DNA from: Mugil cephalus
Taxonomy: Eukaryota > Chordata > Actinopteri > Mugiliformes > Mugilidae
DNA length: 64,000 nt
NCBI RefSeq assembly: GCF_022458985.1
Contig: NC_061770.1
Location: 6,295,506-6,359,505 of the forward strand
Reading direction: 5' to 3'
Shown here: positions 14,364-33,510 of the stretch, piece after piece
How positions within the stretch are numbered: position 1 is the stretch's first letter
Layout: each line of letters starts with the position of its first letter
Translations under genes and position numbers: made by a program
The notes under the pieces: generated by a model
Databases searched by the model: none
Told to the model about the DNA's origin: nothing
The model's input: only the letters and a program-made list of their open reading frames with translations

Positions 14364-17300
14364 TCATTTCTTCCTTCTAACTTTGGGTTTCTTGACCGGC
14401 CGGAGGTACGGGTTGTCGATCACATTGTCCTCGTTGACTTTGGCGGACGGGACGACGCCACTGGGAGGAAGCATGGAGTTCTCTTTGTCCGCTCCTGGGT
14501 CGTCCTGAAGTATAGAGACAGAGTTAGGTGATCATGTCTGTGAAGGTAGTCAGTCATCCAGGTCATGGGACATCTACAGATATTATTCCACTTGATTAAG
14601 GTTTCTTCAAGACACCACCACTCATTCGTGTGTCTTCTTCTGTTCAACTGAAGAACAACAACGACCAAATACTTCAACTTAACCTAAAATTGTCTTCTTC
14701 TAATTACATTGTCTCCTACTACTTCATCTAATACTAACTACTCCTACCTACCACGTCTTCATTCAACCACTATGGCGATTACTCCTTTTTCTACCACCTA
14801 CTACTACCAATACTTAATACTAACTATATTCTTTACTACTACAACTTTACGGTTTCTACAACCACCTGCTTTCACCTACTACCACTACGAAGTACTGCTA
14901 CCAGCTCTACCTACTACTTCTACTAACAATATATTCTCCTAGTACTAACTACCCCTAATACTAATTGCTAAGTACTGCCAAGTACTACTACTTCTTCTTC
15001 TACTATCACCAACACTATGTAATACTACTACTACTGCTGGTATTTCAACTATTTCTATTGAAGATTGAGTTTCTATTGAAATGTAACCAATCACGACAAC
15101 AATGACAGTTCTTACTTGTCTTACAGAGGAAAATTGCCTCAATCAAGCCAATCCTATACCCATACGAACCAAGGATTTTAGCAAATGTCAGTTTGTGTAC
15201 TCCTGTCCTAAAGACTGTCACAGGAACTGAGACGAAGCTTACATCTCTTATCTTATGCAGCTGTTGTAGCTAAACACTAGCTATGTGTGACCTGGAAATG
15301 CTGTTTTCCTGGTAATAAACAGATCAACCTTTCAGATGCAGTGGTTTTTGCTAGTGTGTTAGTCTGGTAAGAAGATGTACAAATATTAGTAATTCTGTGT
15401 AGTGGGCAACATGTCTCTTCTATTTCAGTAGAATTTCAAGAAACATTGTTCAGCTAAAATAATGCGACACAGTACAGTTTATATTGCTAAGTCTCCAAGT
15501 GTGTTTGAAATAAAATTGAAGTACTGGTGAGACACACTGCAGGAAACCATGATAAATTCCCAGCAAGTAATAAATCCAAACTACTTACAAAACAACTGAT
15601 AAATCATGTCAAGGTTTTCTATTTGTGCAGTAGGTTTAATGGCTTCCTTTTATAATCTACAATCCTACTAAAGTGCCTCATCATAAACAGTGCAGAGACA
15701 TCAGAAAGAAGATTCCAGCTGTGAAGACTTACAGCGATGATGTTCCCTGCTGTGTTCTCGCTGTCTGTTTGATCGTCCTGCTCTGAAGAGTCTGTCTCCT
15801 CCAGAGCCTGCAGTTCCAGCTCTGAAGGCAGGAGGGCGCTGAGGTATGGGATGGTGCTCGGCCGGGCTGCGATCACTGACCACAGAGTCACAGGGTTAAT
15901 AACAAACACAGTATCATACAATCAATGAGAATACAGTCAGAATCACTCACATGGGAAGGCAGTGATGTCGTCTTTGAAGAGGCTCTGAGTCTCTCCGGTC
16001 TTGGCCATGAAGCGCGTGAGGGCTCGCTCCACATCTCTCCTCTGAGTCGCTGCCTTCTCTCTCACCACTTGGTAGTCTGACACGGGCTCTCTGAACGTCT
16101 GCAGGAAGGAACACACTTCACCGAGTTACTCTTTAAGTCGTATCAAAGGCTTAGACTTTAGTGTTCCCTCTACGAAGTGTCAGGAACGTTGAGACTCACG
16201 GGCGTCCTGATGTAAGTGTGAGGGTCAGGGAACTCTGGGAAGTGGCTGGGGATGTGAGCGGGATGCGTGCGTTTCTGCCCGGCTGACAGCGCTTTAGGAG
16301 TCACGGGTGCATTCGTCACTGGTGCTGAAATTCAAACGCATGCCACATGTGAAACCAGATGAGAAAATATAGTTCATCATTAACTGATGGTAGTTTCAGT
16401 TATCATGTTTACATCAGTTTAAAAAATCCAGACTAAAATTTTCAGCTTTACAAGCCATAATTAATCTTTTCTACACTATTCACATTTATTTACCATTTTG
16501 TACTTCTTTAATACTGTCTTTTACTGCAAGTTATCAACAGTGCAGAGTCGAATGCCTACTTACGTGCAGTTATGACCATCCTCTGTGATCTCTTGGCATA
16601 TACAGGCAGGGTGTCCACATTGAAACCTTCATTGACACAGATTAAACCTATTCAGTTTTACCTTTCGTTATGAATGTGCAAGTCACATGTCGGTGTCCTC
16701 GAGGTCTTACCCATTTCAATGAGAGTGACCACTGTATCTGACAGGGTTGGGATGCTCCTCGCTGTGTGTTCACAATATGTTTTGGCGCATCGACCTATTT
16801 CAGTTATATCTAGAAAACAAGAGGAAAAACGTTTTAGAAGATAAGACCTGTTCATCAATCTCTAACAAATATGGTTTATCATTTCTTTAGTATCCGTACA
16901 TAGGACAAGACAAGAAGCAGGAGGCACCAGCTCCGACACTTGTAACTGAGTCATCTGCTTAGTTGTGTAAAAATGATGAAACGCTTCCAACTGAAGGAAA
17001 TGCAAATGACAAACATATAGAGCAACAATCCCGTACAAGTGCTCTTATTGTTGCACAATATATATATATAGCATACACCTCTTTTGTCTTAAATGGCAAA
17101 TGGGACAACAAGTGGCCTGAGCAACAAATCCCAAAGCATTCTGGGTGCTGTGGGACTCTGAGTGATGGGGACTTAAGCTGCCTTCAATGGAACTCGTGAG
17201 CTTGTGTTTATGACTTGAGAAGTCATGTAACTAAACTGCCCGGTGTTCAAGTGCTAACATTAGCCCTAAGTCTTCAGAGGACGGCTGCTAGGCAACTGTT

Positions 17301-19558
17301 GGCAAGTTATAATGAAAGGATAAGGCCGCTGGGAATCTCAACATTTGCCACACACATTTTATAAAAACAGAAAAACACAGAAAAACTATAGGACTAAATT
17401 ATAATATAACTCACCACTGACTAAAGAATATCAGAAAATATGCAACAACTTGTGAACCCTGAACTTAACTACAATTTGTTCCGAGGTTGTGAATATCACA
17501 AGACAGGCCCATTCATATGGTGTTGGCTCATAAACATGTCAAACAGCTCTATTTAAAGGCAGCATGACCCCTTTTCTATGGTCACAGCCCACCAGTTTCT
17601 AAAATAATCGCACCTTTTCATTTTAAATGTCCTATTTTTATGATGAGCATGACTGGTCTGTCCTTGTTAGCTGCACTCCGGGCTTAAGAAAACTTGATGA
17701 ACGTAAAACATGTTTTTTCCCAGCGATGCCACAAAAGAACTCCAGACAAAAATATGATGTAAAAAACTGGCATCAGACAATGAAAGCTAACTACAAGTTA
17801 CACTAACAATTCTTCCAGATTCACAGTAAAGGTTATTGCTGCTTTTAAATGAAAATACATGTAGGAAGTGATGCTTCAGCTGTTCTTCTCTCAGCAAATA
17901 CATGCAGATACTAGTGAAACAGCTTTGAGTCGACTATTAAGCAGGTAAAAGTCCTGGTATCATTTACAAGTGTGCTTAAAGGAGCCCTCAGTACATGTGA
18001 AACATACAGACAGGAGGGTATAAAAAGTCAGAGCAGTTCAAATTCTTTGGAGAGAGTGAACTCAGATCATCATGTACCAGGAGGAAGGGGGTTCATGTAG
18101 ATGAAACCCTGTCCAGTCATCTGTTCAGTTACCTTTGTTCCAGTACATATTGAAATGCTAGAGTTCTTTTGGATGTGCATTTAAAGTTCATCGTCATTGT
18201 ATTAGTTGAACAAAAGTTGTATAAATCACTAAACACTAAGTGTACAAAAAAACTCTCCTTCATTCCTCTCACATAGGCAAAACCTACAAACGTTCTTAGT
18301 GAAATGTTGCACAGTGCAGAATAACAACAGATTCAGACGTACAGCTCTGCATCATCTCCGTGAGCGTCTCCACCGCCGCCTTCTCCGCACTCTCGAAGCC
18401 GCACTCGGTCAGCAGGGCACTGATAACAACCTGCAGGGTGCGGCGTCGGGCCAGGTAGTAGTTCTCTGAGGGACTGGAAGCTGCCTTACCACCACTGCCC
18501 CGCTGAGAAAACATGAAATAAAAGACTACGTGGGTGAGATCATAGAAACCACCAGGAAAGTAAACAGTCCTCGTCAGAAAACTTGGTTCATCACAGCAGG
18601 AAACAAACACACCACTGTAGAATGAAGCTTCCTGTTGTAGATGCATAAAACGACTGTGAGAAAAACGACACTGTTCCACTGTCTTATTTAGGCAACAGGC
18701 TTCAATTTTCATCACACACTGACTGCATGCTATTCACTGCTAAACAGGAATGTACCCCCAACTACATATTACTGAGATATATATGTCAGTCAGACCCTGT
18801 TTTCTCGAAATTCAATACAATTCTGTGGCTTTGGCTTTCAGATTATCTGTAATGAAGTCTTTCCACAATCCCATGTTGGATGTTAGGATGTTGTATCTAG
18901 AATCTAACCACCACTACTTAGGTGTAAACTTTGCTCTTTACTTCCAAACAACCTCTCATAACTCAACTGTGTTCGCTTTGTCTGAAGATTGTTGCTGATA
19001 ATGTTATAATGTCAGTATGCACAGTGATATGTGTCAAACTCAATTCCCTGCATGGTGGGGATGTTGACTAATGGTTGACTGTCCTGACTGTCCCCGGGGT
19101 TGGTTCCTGACTTGAGCAGAGGATTTCCCTTGATGGCTATTTGTTAACGTAGACCGTGTTTGTTCATAACTGGAGCTTAGGCAAGGAACTGACCACATTT
19201 CACGATACATTCATGTATTATCGGTGATCATTAAAAAGGGATCACTTTTTACAGACACTGTAACGTTACATTTATTCGAACATTGAGGTGATCATTCATT
19301 AACCTTAAACGAGGATGTAGCTAAATTAAACTGACTATAGATGAAGTGCAAAAGATTTTCAGTGTTATAAATAGTGACCATTGGAAGGTATTAGCCCCCG
19401 TTAAGACATGTTACCACATGAGTACAGTCTGATCTGACTGACTGCTAGCTAAACACCCTGAACCCTGCGACCTGCTGCTCAAGACGGTGCCCATAAAAAC
19501 CTGTCCTTACCCCGCCTGCGTTCAGTGCGCCACCCGAGGCTACTGCGGGATCCGCCAT
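14364..19558 (-). CDS. taf8: Transcription initiation factor TFIID subunit 8
   Basis: TAF8 pairs with TAF10 through its histone fold and helps TAF2 join TFIID. Eight exons: 19511-19558, 18343-18502, 16711-16809, 16564-16626, 16200-16324, 15951-16098, 15733-15875 and 14364-14504. They total 927 nt, 308 aa, close to human 310. The histone fold covers about residues 30-115 (YYLARRRTLQVVISALLTE, ESAEKAAVETLTEMMQS, YCEHTAR, TLSDTVVTLIEMG). A proline-rich TAF8 C-terminal domain follows (HIPSHFPEFPDPHTYIRTP, LIAARPSTIPYLSALLPSE). The acidic ETDSSEQDDQTD stretch and basic tail VIDNPYLRPVKKPKVRRKK (nuclear signal) close the protein. The N-terminal 25 residues are Gly/Ala-rich and poorly conserved. The acceptor of the 63-nt exon (tcaatgaag) is pyrimidine-poor, but it is the only phase-correct choice. 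Confidence 0.96.
14700..15060. repeat. Degenerate TAC/CTA/TTC triplet tract, nearly G-free
   Basis: Long low-complexity stretch in the last intron of taf8 made of decayed TAC, CTA and TTC triplets. The plus strand is almost free of G from about 14,700 to 14,940. It looks like an old, expanded triplet microsatellite. It has no coding potential; the apparent 77-codon ORF is Thr/Tyr/Ser filler from the repeat. Confidence 0.8.
16860..18342. other. taf8 intron 2, no distinct feature
   Basis: About 1.5 kb of unique-looking intron sequence. Apart from a short TA run near 17060 I see no repeat, exon or RNA gene. Confidence 0.5.
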
Positions 19559-20370
19559 CCTCGGATTATTTCAACCCTACTCGTTGTATTAGTTTAAGAA
19601 ACAAACAACTTTACTGGTACGAGACAGTGTAGCCGCCGTTAGTAAACATAATGCTAAATTGGGGCGTCATTTCCGGCAACAATGCGGAAGTTGCGGAGAG
19701 CCACGCAATGTTTACGTCCGCCCTCTAGTGTCCGCTTGTCATATGACACCTAATGTCCGATTTCCATTGCTGGAGGCAAAGGCTTTCAGTAGGAGCCTTT
19801 TATATCGTTAGCCTAATGGAATTATCGCTTAAGTTGTTTCTTGACTTACTGTTAAAATATCAAGAAAATACCAATGTGCTTGCACAAAAATGTGTTTTTT
19901 TTTTCTCGTTTTCCGAAAACGTTCAAATATGACAATTATGCTTTTTAGGCTTTAAGGAAAGGTAAAAAAAATATTGCACAAATGTGAACGTGCCGATTGT
20001 TTTACTATTATTTAAAAGCCCACATTTTTCAAATGGTAAATGTTTTATAGATTTGTGAGGATTACTATCGTTTCTGTGATTTATATGTCAAATTAATATC
20101 TTGGGTGGTTGTTTTTAAGACATAACAAATACATAGTATTTTTTGTTGTTGTTGCGTGCTGAACAACTGCTGATAAATCAATAAAACAATCAGCAGATTA
20201 ACTGATAATGAAAATAATCATTAGTTGCAGCCTTTTTTAGTCAATACTTTTCTGCTAATGTCCAAATGATAACTGTATTTATGACACGTCTTTATAGATG
20301 TTTTGGGAGAACTTGGATCAGTGCTCATATTAAAATCATGGCTTAAGTCTGTTTCTAGCTGAAAAATAGG
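19559..20370. other. taf8 upstream region and spacer to g0s2
   Basis: The first ~150 bases beyond the taf8 ATG are relatively GC-rich and hold ETS-like GGAA cores (TTCCGG near 19670, GCGGAAG near 19684), fitting a TATA-less housekeeping promoter. Further right the sequence is AT-rich with no gene. A short repeat piece at 20178-20236 is listed separately. The g0s2 3' UTR probably starts near 20,371, where a minus-strand AATAAA lies at 20371-20376. Confidence 0.5.
20178..20236. repeat. Common fish DNA-transposon end fragment
   Basis: AAACAATCAGCAGATTAACT followed by a stretch ending CATTAGTTGCAGCC matches a high-copy teleost repeat end I recognise (attaatcgataatgaaaat... gttgcagcc). It is short and undated, with no partner end seen. 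Confidence 0.4.
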
Positions 20371-20664
20371 TTTATTCCAGTGCAACATGAACTAAATCGC
20401 ACACATTTCATTTTTTTTAACACATCCGTCATATCACATCACATCCATTACTATGTGCTGCCCAGCAGCCAGACGTTACTGTAACCTGCAGTTTTCATCT
20501 CACTCTCTTTTTCTAGTCAACATGTGCAAACTGCGTATGTAACCAAATCTGAAACCAATGATCAATTACAAAGACACCAGTTCAACATGGTGATTTAATT
20601 TACCACCAGAACCATCAAAGTTGTAACAGCTATGTCCGTTCATATTCAGCAGCGTAGAGTTTCT

Positions 20665-21018
20665 TTAAGAAGCGTGTAAGCGGTAAGATGAGCTTCGTCG
20701 ACCAGCAGTCATCAGTTGCTTGGCCTTTTCTTCATTCACTGCTGCCTCTTGCACATCCACGTCTTCAGTTTGAACCAGGGTGGAGCTGGACTCCAGTACC
20801 TGCTTCATCTTCTCCACTTCCATCTTCTCCACAATGATCTCTGCTGCTTCATCCTCAATGTACCCCATGGAGGGCAGGAAAATGCTTTCCACCAGTCCAC
20901 CGACCGCCCCGAGCACTGCCAGGCCGGAGCCGAGCATGTAGATCTTCAGCATGCCGCGGGTGGGCTTCTGGTTCAGCATCTCCTTAGCAAATGGGATGAT
21001 CTCGCTAAAGTTTTCCAT
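20665..21018 (-). CDS. g0s2: G0/G1 switch protein 2
   Basis: G0S2 is a small lipid-droplet/ER protein that inhibits adipose triglyceride lipase (ATGL/PNPLA2) and so blocks lipolysis. The coding sequence is a single exon of 117 aa (human 103). The N-terminal MENFSEIIPFAKEMLNQKP matches the conserved start. The hydrophobic inhibitory segment is about residues 25-47 (KIYMLGSGLAVLGAVGGLVE). The protein ends in the family signature LHAS. An acidic, coiled-coil-prone region lies between. The ATG at 21018 is chosen because a strong acceptor (gcttcag) lies 20 bases upstream, so the longer open frame running to 21204 is intronic. camk1g is the next gene, matching the human G0S2-CAMK1G neighbourhood. 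Confidence 0.93.
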   Translation of the reverse strand: MENFSEIIPFAKEMLNQKPTRGMLKIYMLGSGLAVLGAVGGLVESIFLPSMGYIEDEAAEIIVEKMEVEKMKQVLESSSTLVQTEDVDVQEAAVNEEKAKQLMTAGRRSSSYRLHAS

Positions 21019-21037
21019 ATTGTGTAATTTTATGACT

Positions 21038-21252
21038 GCTGAAGCAAAAGGACAAATTGCACACAGATATTTTGTTAGATAAAATGATCCAAACACAAGA
21101 TTTACTTTTGAAATAAAACACTGCTCTTGACACAGAAATATCATGCTCATACTCACTTTGGAGCCGGCACCCAAGACTTGACTTTTTGTCAATGTTTGTT
21201 CCAATTAGGCTGTTGCAGGCAGAGAGAAAAGAGCAGATCCTGCAATTTAAAG
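21038..21252 (-). promoter_or_regulatory. g0s2: g0s2 promoter, leader exon and 5' UTR intron
   Basis: On the minus strand a TATA-like CTTTAAAT sits at 21245-21252. A leader exon would start about 30 bases on, near 21218. It would end at 21157 before a strong donor (CAAA|gtgagtatg). The matching acceptor (ttttgcttcag) puts the second exon at 21038 downward. A non-coding first exon is also the human G0S2 layout. An octamer-like ATGCATAT lies just upstream of the TATA. Confidence 0.55.
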
Positions 21253-21508
21253 CCGAGCAAGTCATGTCAACTCCCACAATGAAGGACAATATGCATATTC
21301 ATGAGGCTACTTGTGCTGCAATTGCTTTTTTGAGATTAGGGCTTGTTTGGGTAAAAGGGCAAGGAGTTCTAGGATGAGATGCTTGAAAAATATTCCCTGT
21401 ACGTGATATTGTGCATGTGACATCACACGAGGTCTGTATGTGTAATGTGTTATGGAGCAGAAAGTCAACAACATTATTGTCTTGATAGTAACTGCATTGT
21501 CTTGATAG

Positions 21509-21661
<153 letters not shown>

Positions 21662-24600
21662 TATTGTTAGTGGACAACATGGTTTGTGCTTTGTGGCTTG
21701 TTAACCTGCACATTGATCATCATCAGGAGAGCTTCATTAGCATCCAATCACAGTATGTGAGACTGTGGAAAGGCGTTCCCATTTATTGGTGGTCAGTGAG
21801 TTTTTTGACCACTGTACTGTTACACATGGGGTTCCCCTTATTGAACACAGAGAGATAAGCTACAGCTGCTGATAAGTTTCAGTAGAATCCCTCGAATCAT
21901 GCAGTCGCAAGCTGCTCTGTCTCCTGCACTCCTGCACGCCGTCGGACCATGAGGCTAGCAGTGAAGCAGTGGGAGGCTGCTGGGGTCGGTGTGTACGTGT
22001 GTGCTCGTCCTTCTCTCAGGCTATTCGCCCTTTGACCCAGTTCCCCACAGCGAAAGGGAAAGGAGTGAAGTCAGGCTACTGAGTTTTGAAATGTGTCTGA
22101 TCTTTGTCACAGAGACACATGTGTCATCAGCGAAAATGACAACTGCGCAACGTCACGAGACGTCTGCATGGTGGTTCAGCAGACGATGCATGGCAGGCAC
22201 AATAACATTTAATCCAGTTTCATTTTCAGCCAGAGCGGCTGGTCTGTCCATTGACCCAGTCCTGACTAAAGGACTAAAAAAAAAGTCAAAAGAAAGAATA
22301 AAAAAAAGAAGACTAGGTTGCCACCTGGTATAACACTGATTCCCCAAACGTTTGCCTCGGGGTAAATTAAAATCCCTTTCACCTACTTAATGTTCATCTG
22401 CAGTTATTATCATTTTGAGTGTGCTGGCTTGCTGCTATCGCCCTTTAGATCTGTTTTGTTTAATTGTTAAAAGCCAAAAAGTTTACAATAGTCAGTGAAA
22501 GCGATAATTACACAACCTAACCGTATTATTTGGCGTATTTTCTAAATAAATAAATAAGTACAGACATTTGAAATATAAAATAAGTAACTATGAACCACTC
22601 TCTCATTGACTGCTCTCTTTGGCCACATTCAAGGTGAACCTCTCACCCCATTTGTCCTGTGTTGGAGCTCAGACCTTTCCTAAAACGCTGCCGGTAATAT
22701 CGCTATAATTACTCAGTCAATAAAGTTCCTCTTTGAGCAACTCGGCCTGAATTCTGTGCGTTTGTGTTCACTCCTACTGGGAAAAGGTTGAGACTGTTTG
22801 GAGACCTTTGCCCCATATTTCTGGTTTCTTCTGCGTGAATGGACAGTCTGTCTCTTTACCGGACTTTACCAAGTCAACCATGCTGTGGTTGATGGGGGAG
22901 GCGGGGAGGGTTTGTGGTGTGTGTAGATGTGAAAACTCTTTCAACATAAGCTGCTACACAGATTTTCTTTCCAGAGTAATGTCTGAGGAAAAAACACATG
23001 CGATTTGACAAGAAAAAACGGAGGCATATCTTGTTAACACAGAAGGCAGGCAACTGTAAAAGCCCCTGGCCAGTAGGGGACCCCACAAGGCTGACAAACT
23101 TTAAACTAGCAATGGCAATGTGACTGTGAGACTTCCCTAAGTGGCCCTCACCTTACACAAATTTGCACATGCAGTCCTATTACATTTCATGTACATGACT
23201 CTTTAAGGGTGAAAGAAGGTATCCCTCTGGCAGTGAAAAAGAGGACAAGACAGTGGCAAATAATGATGCTACATAGATACTACATAGATAGCTGAGTGTG
23301 CTAGTTTAGCCTCAACGTCCGCTAGCATCATGTAATTTCGTTTCTTTCTTTTATCAGCTTTCACCAGTTGATTTATTAGCCAAGCTACAAAGCTGAAACA
23401 CATGAATATCTTGGGTTCTGTCAGTTTTAGAGTTTTACCTGCCGTTTTATAGGACACTAGAGGAAGCACAGAAACTAATTTGAGCAATAATTTTCTGTAA
23501 TGTTGGTTTAACATTGCCTGGAAACCAAATAGACTCTAAAATTCCCTCTGGTTTTTATTATTACTAATTAAAATGATTTGTCCTTTGTAAAGCGAAGGTC
23601 AAAATTAAATATGGACCTAATAAACATACATGCAACATAAATCCAGCTTCTGTATCTGAATCTTGGATAGAGATGTATTTAAAAGTTAAAAAAGTGAGCT
23701 CTGTTGCAAGGACAGATTTTGTACATTTTGAAACCTGCTGCTCCAAACACACTGATGTGTTATCTAATCTACCAGAGCACAGGCTGGTAATTGGTTTTGG
23801 CGGTAGTTTAATTGGGTATCACTGGTCAGGTCACAGAATCAAATAAAAGGAGATCCAATTTATGACATATTTAGTTTTAAATTAAAAAAAAAAAAAAAGA
23901 AACAGCAAGAGAAGAGAGCATAGAGAAGCAGGAATGAAAGAAAAAGAAGAACGGTAAATTGGTGGCGGATTATGATGCAAAAAAAAAAAAATTTCTTCCT
24001 GTTTTCACTTATTCATTTGGGTTTAGATAAGTGGTGTCATATATTTCTTCAAATGTTTTATGCGCAATTTCAGTTAAACTATACATTTTCTTTCTGTAAC
24101 AAAAACAATCTCAGGGAACTGTGACATCTACATCCTCTAATCTCAAGGACTACAATCAAATATGCAAATAAGTTATCAAAGAAAATATTATATATAAGAA
24201 AAACTATTTGAAATGTTTACATTGGTCTGAGTAATGCATGTATTAACATTTTATATGCTCAATTTCATTTTTCATTCTTAACTGATTGTGATTAATATTT
24301 AGTTTGGACACTCTTTAGCAGGATTAATCATAGATTCATAAAATATTACCCACAAATAATGTGGCAAATATTTTCTTTGAGAGAGGACGAGGAGAAAGGA
24401 AAAGGCAAAAAAAAAAAAAAAAAAAAAACAGGTGCAAATTTGATACAGGCTTTATTTCTGAGCGTACATGAATCCCAGTTTAATACATACATAGGTTCAA
24501 TATCTGTAGAATGCATTAATACAAACACACACAGCTGGAGAGACACCAAGCGGACTGTCCACAGGGAACAACTTACAGTAAGAGCAGCAACATCTATTAT

Positions 24601-26023
24601 GTAAATGACATTTCAGACTCTAGCAGCATGTGAGAGCTACGGTTGGCAGGTCCTGGTCATACTTGTGGCATTTACACTGTTACTGATGTATTTATTTGAA
24701 CATGTATGGTTTTTTAAAGCTTTTTATTCTTTTTTTATTATTATTTATTTAACTTTATTTAAAAAAAGCAAGCAAATATTTTATAAAAAATAAAACAACA
24801 ATTAATATGAGTGACAAAAATGGGAGATCACTTCACAAGAGCAAATCATATTAACATGGCTTATTAGAAGTATTAAGCATGTTCATATATTTAACTGTAC
24901 TTGTTACTGTACTATGATACTGTTTTACACATGATAAAGTACAACAATTCGTCTTATTTAATTGTGTGTCTTTATATATATATAACATGTGATTATCCCA
25001 ATAACGCTACGTGCTTTCAATTGAAGCTTTCATGACATCAGGAATCAGGGACTGCTTCACCATAAATGACATTAGGTGAGCCCATCATATGCCTTCATAT
25101 CCCAATCCCCCCAATACTGTTTACAAGCTCCAGCTTCTGACTGTGTGTCTGACTGTGACTGTGCACCTCAGTGTGAGAGGGTTTATTTGTGTTGCTTCAG
25201 TCGGGAAGTTTCATAGGCACTCGTTCCAAAATCAAATATTGGGCACTCTGTCGATGTCCCAGACCGATCGGGTCAACCGCTTCCTATTCTCGGTCTCGGG
25301 CAGCCGCAGAAATAAGCAGCTGAACGCTGAGTCCAAACAGCAACACTGACCTGCGGAGAGCAGAAACCCATTCAGGATTAGACACTCTAACAGTAGTCAA
25401 GCATACACTGACAAACAGAAAGCAATTAAAGGCCATTCAGGTGTTCAGAACACAGGAACACAAATAAACTGGCTCGTCTTCTGCCTTGTGTGATTGAAAA
25501 CACTTTGTACACTTATTTTAAAAAATAAAGACTTTAAAGACAAGCATGAACTGTTCGGTGAGTATAAAATGTTTTTGAGACTAATTATATCGGAGCATTT
25601 TGTACAGGCCTTTATCTTTCATCGTATTGAGTGGTAAAAAATATTCCTGATGCAACAATCTCACCCAAAAACACTGAGTGCTGTAATAAGAACAAACAGT
25701 GCAGAAGTGTGGCTTTCAGTGACATTGTATAGGCCAGTGGTTCCCAACCTGGGGGTGCACCAAAACTTGTCTGATCTGATTTTTTCTCCTCAGAATTAAC
25801 CTGTAACGTGAACGCTATTATATTGGAAGTCTTTTCTTTGATACAAGTAGGAAAAAAGGTTGGGAAACGCTGGTGCAGGTTATAAATACGATTGCTGATT
25901 TATTTTATTTTTATCTTAAAAACCTGCTGTTTTTATAACCACTATATTTAAGCAGGATTTCCAAATGCTTTACAAGAACCTACCAAGTAAAATTCTTGTT
26001 TCCATGTAGCCTTCGCGCAGCCT
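21662..26023. other. Intergenic region between camk1g and g0s2
   Basis: About 4.4 kb without a supported gene. It holds A-tracts (23881-23898, about 24405-24428), an AT-rich segment near 24.7-25.0 kb, and one hAT miniature element (25735-25872). The first minus-strand poly(A) signal below the camk1g stop is TTTATT at 25899-25904, so the camk1g 3' UTR may be only about 130 bases long. Confidence 0.5.
25735..25872. mobile_element. hAT miniature element (MITE), 138 bp
   Basis: The left end CAGTGGTTCCCAACC and reversed right end CAGCGTTTCCCAACC match at 13 of 15 bases, the classic hAT 'cagnggttcncaacc' terminus. Flanking 8-mers GTATAGGC and GTGCAGGT agree at 5 positions, and all three differences are transitions, as in a decayed target-site duplication. 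No coding content. Confidence 0.7.
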
Positions 26024-31967
<5,944 letters not shown>

Positions 31968-33510
31968 GACTGCAGATGCTTCAACAGGGATTTCTGTTGG
32001 TGTCCGACAAGAGAAGAACGAATGTTCAGAACAGACGTCACTTAACGCCGAACTTCTACAATCGCCCTGTTTCCTTAGTGAGTTACATTTCCGCCTGCAG
32101 CTGCTCCAGAGCAAAAGGGAAAAGCAACTAATCTTGGCTTAATAGTCAGACTCCCTCATCATCATGTTCATAAGCAGAAAGTCTTGAGGGATTATTGGAC
32201 AGTCATGACAAAGCAGGTGCGAAGGTTGGTGTGACCGCCGCGCTGCTCAGACTGTCTGCAGGAGGACGCAGCCGGTGAGACATGAGTCTCTGTCTGGCAG
32301 ACAAAAGGTTAGCGCACTAATCCCTGCTCTATGTAGCACACAGGAAGGAGTGAAGTGTGAAGGCTTCTTCTCAGTAAGGGCCTGTCAATGGTGACAGGAC
32401 TGTTAAATGAACGGTTTCATATTTATCCAAACACCTTCCAGCACTTCTGAGAATTACACAGTGAGTTAACATTGTAAACAATATGCGTGCATTAATTTGG
32501 ACAAATAATGAAGGTCTATGGGGATTAGAACCCTGGGAAAGAAAGACTTATCCAGTCAAACTGAAGGCACCAGAGGGATTAGGGGCACTTTAAATTAACA
32601 GGTTACCCACTTTGCTTTCTTGCCCTCATTTCTCTTATATAATGGATTAGCACCTGATCTGGAGACCTGAACATGTAGCAGGCTTAAGCACCGGATAGCT
32701 TCACAGGAATGGGTTTAAATGTAAAATAAAATAAAAATATCTCAGATAAAACCAACACATTAACAACAGTCTATGTGCTGTATACCAATAAACAGACACG
32801 AGAATGAAGAAAAAAAAATGCCTAATCCGACTTTCGTCTTGCAGTACAATTCAAAACATTTACAGTGTCCAAAATGATTTAAACTATATGTATTTGCATA
32901 CACATTAGCTCAGAAAGGGGTGCCCCACACCGGTTTCCCCTGCGATAATGGCCAGAAAATAAACATCAGCAGAGGATCCCCGACCACAGCCAGCAGTGAA
33001 AAACTCATGCAAAGTGCTGCAGGTTTGTATTGAATCAATGCATTTAAATACATTCTGCAAATGTGTTGTTATCCCTCCAGAGTCGTGGTTTTGCACAGAT
33101 GCAAAATGGACATGATGAAAGGAGTGACAGAAGGCAAAGGCTGCTCTGACGGATGCACCCTATCATCCATCTACTCTCATGACAACAGCAGCAGCAGCGC
33201 CGGGTTGGCTGCGGCATCCGCGGAAAGATCACTCTGCGGCAGAGGCGAATGGTCAGATATCCTGATCAAGCTTGTCTTCAGGGCTGAGCCATTAAACACA
33301 TCCAGGTTTACTCTCATAACATCTAGTCATTATGCTGAACCTTGACGCACACGCACTAGAATTACGCGCAGAATACAAATTAGAAACACTGTCCCTCGGG
33401 CTCAAAACAGAATCTGCCTCCAGTCTGTACAAGTACAATATTATGAGGACTAAAGAAGAAAGAAGAAATAAATGAAAGATTCATTCAGCAGCACACTCAC
33501 TGGGGCTTAC
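31968..33510. other. camk1g: camk1g first intron (5' UTR intron)
   Basis: A non-coding acceptor (ccaacag) just above the ATG would pair with the donor at 33511, leaving about 28 leader bases (31968-31995) in exon 2. I see no other gene or clear repeat in the interval. Confidence 0.5.

Noticed and set aside
14709-14942. 77-codon Thr/Tyr-rich ORF
   Set aside because: Product of the degenerate TAC/CTA repeat inside a taf8 intron.
21019-21204. N-terminal extension of the g0s2 frame to residue 179
   Set aside because: The added residues do not resemble G0S2, and an acceptor just above the family-typical MENFSE start shows they are intronic.
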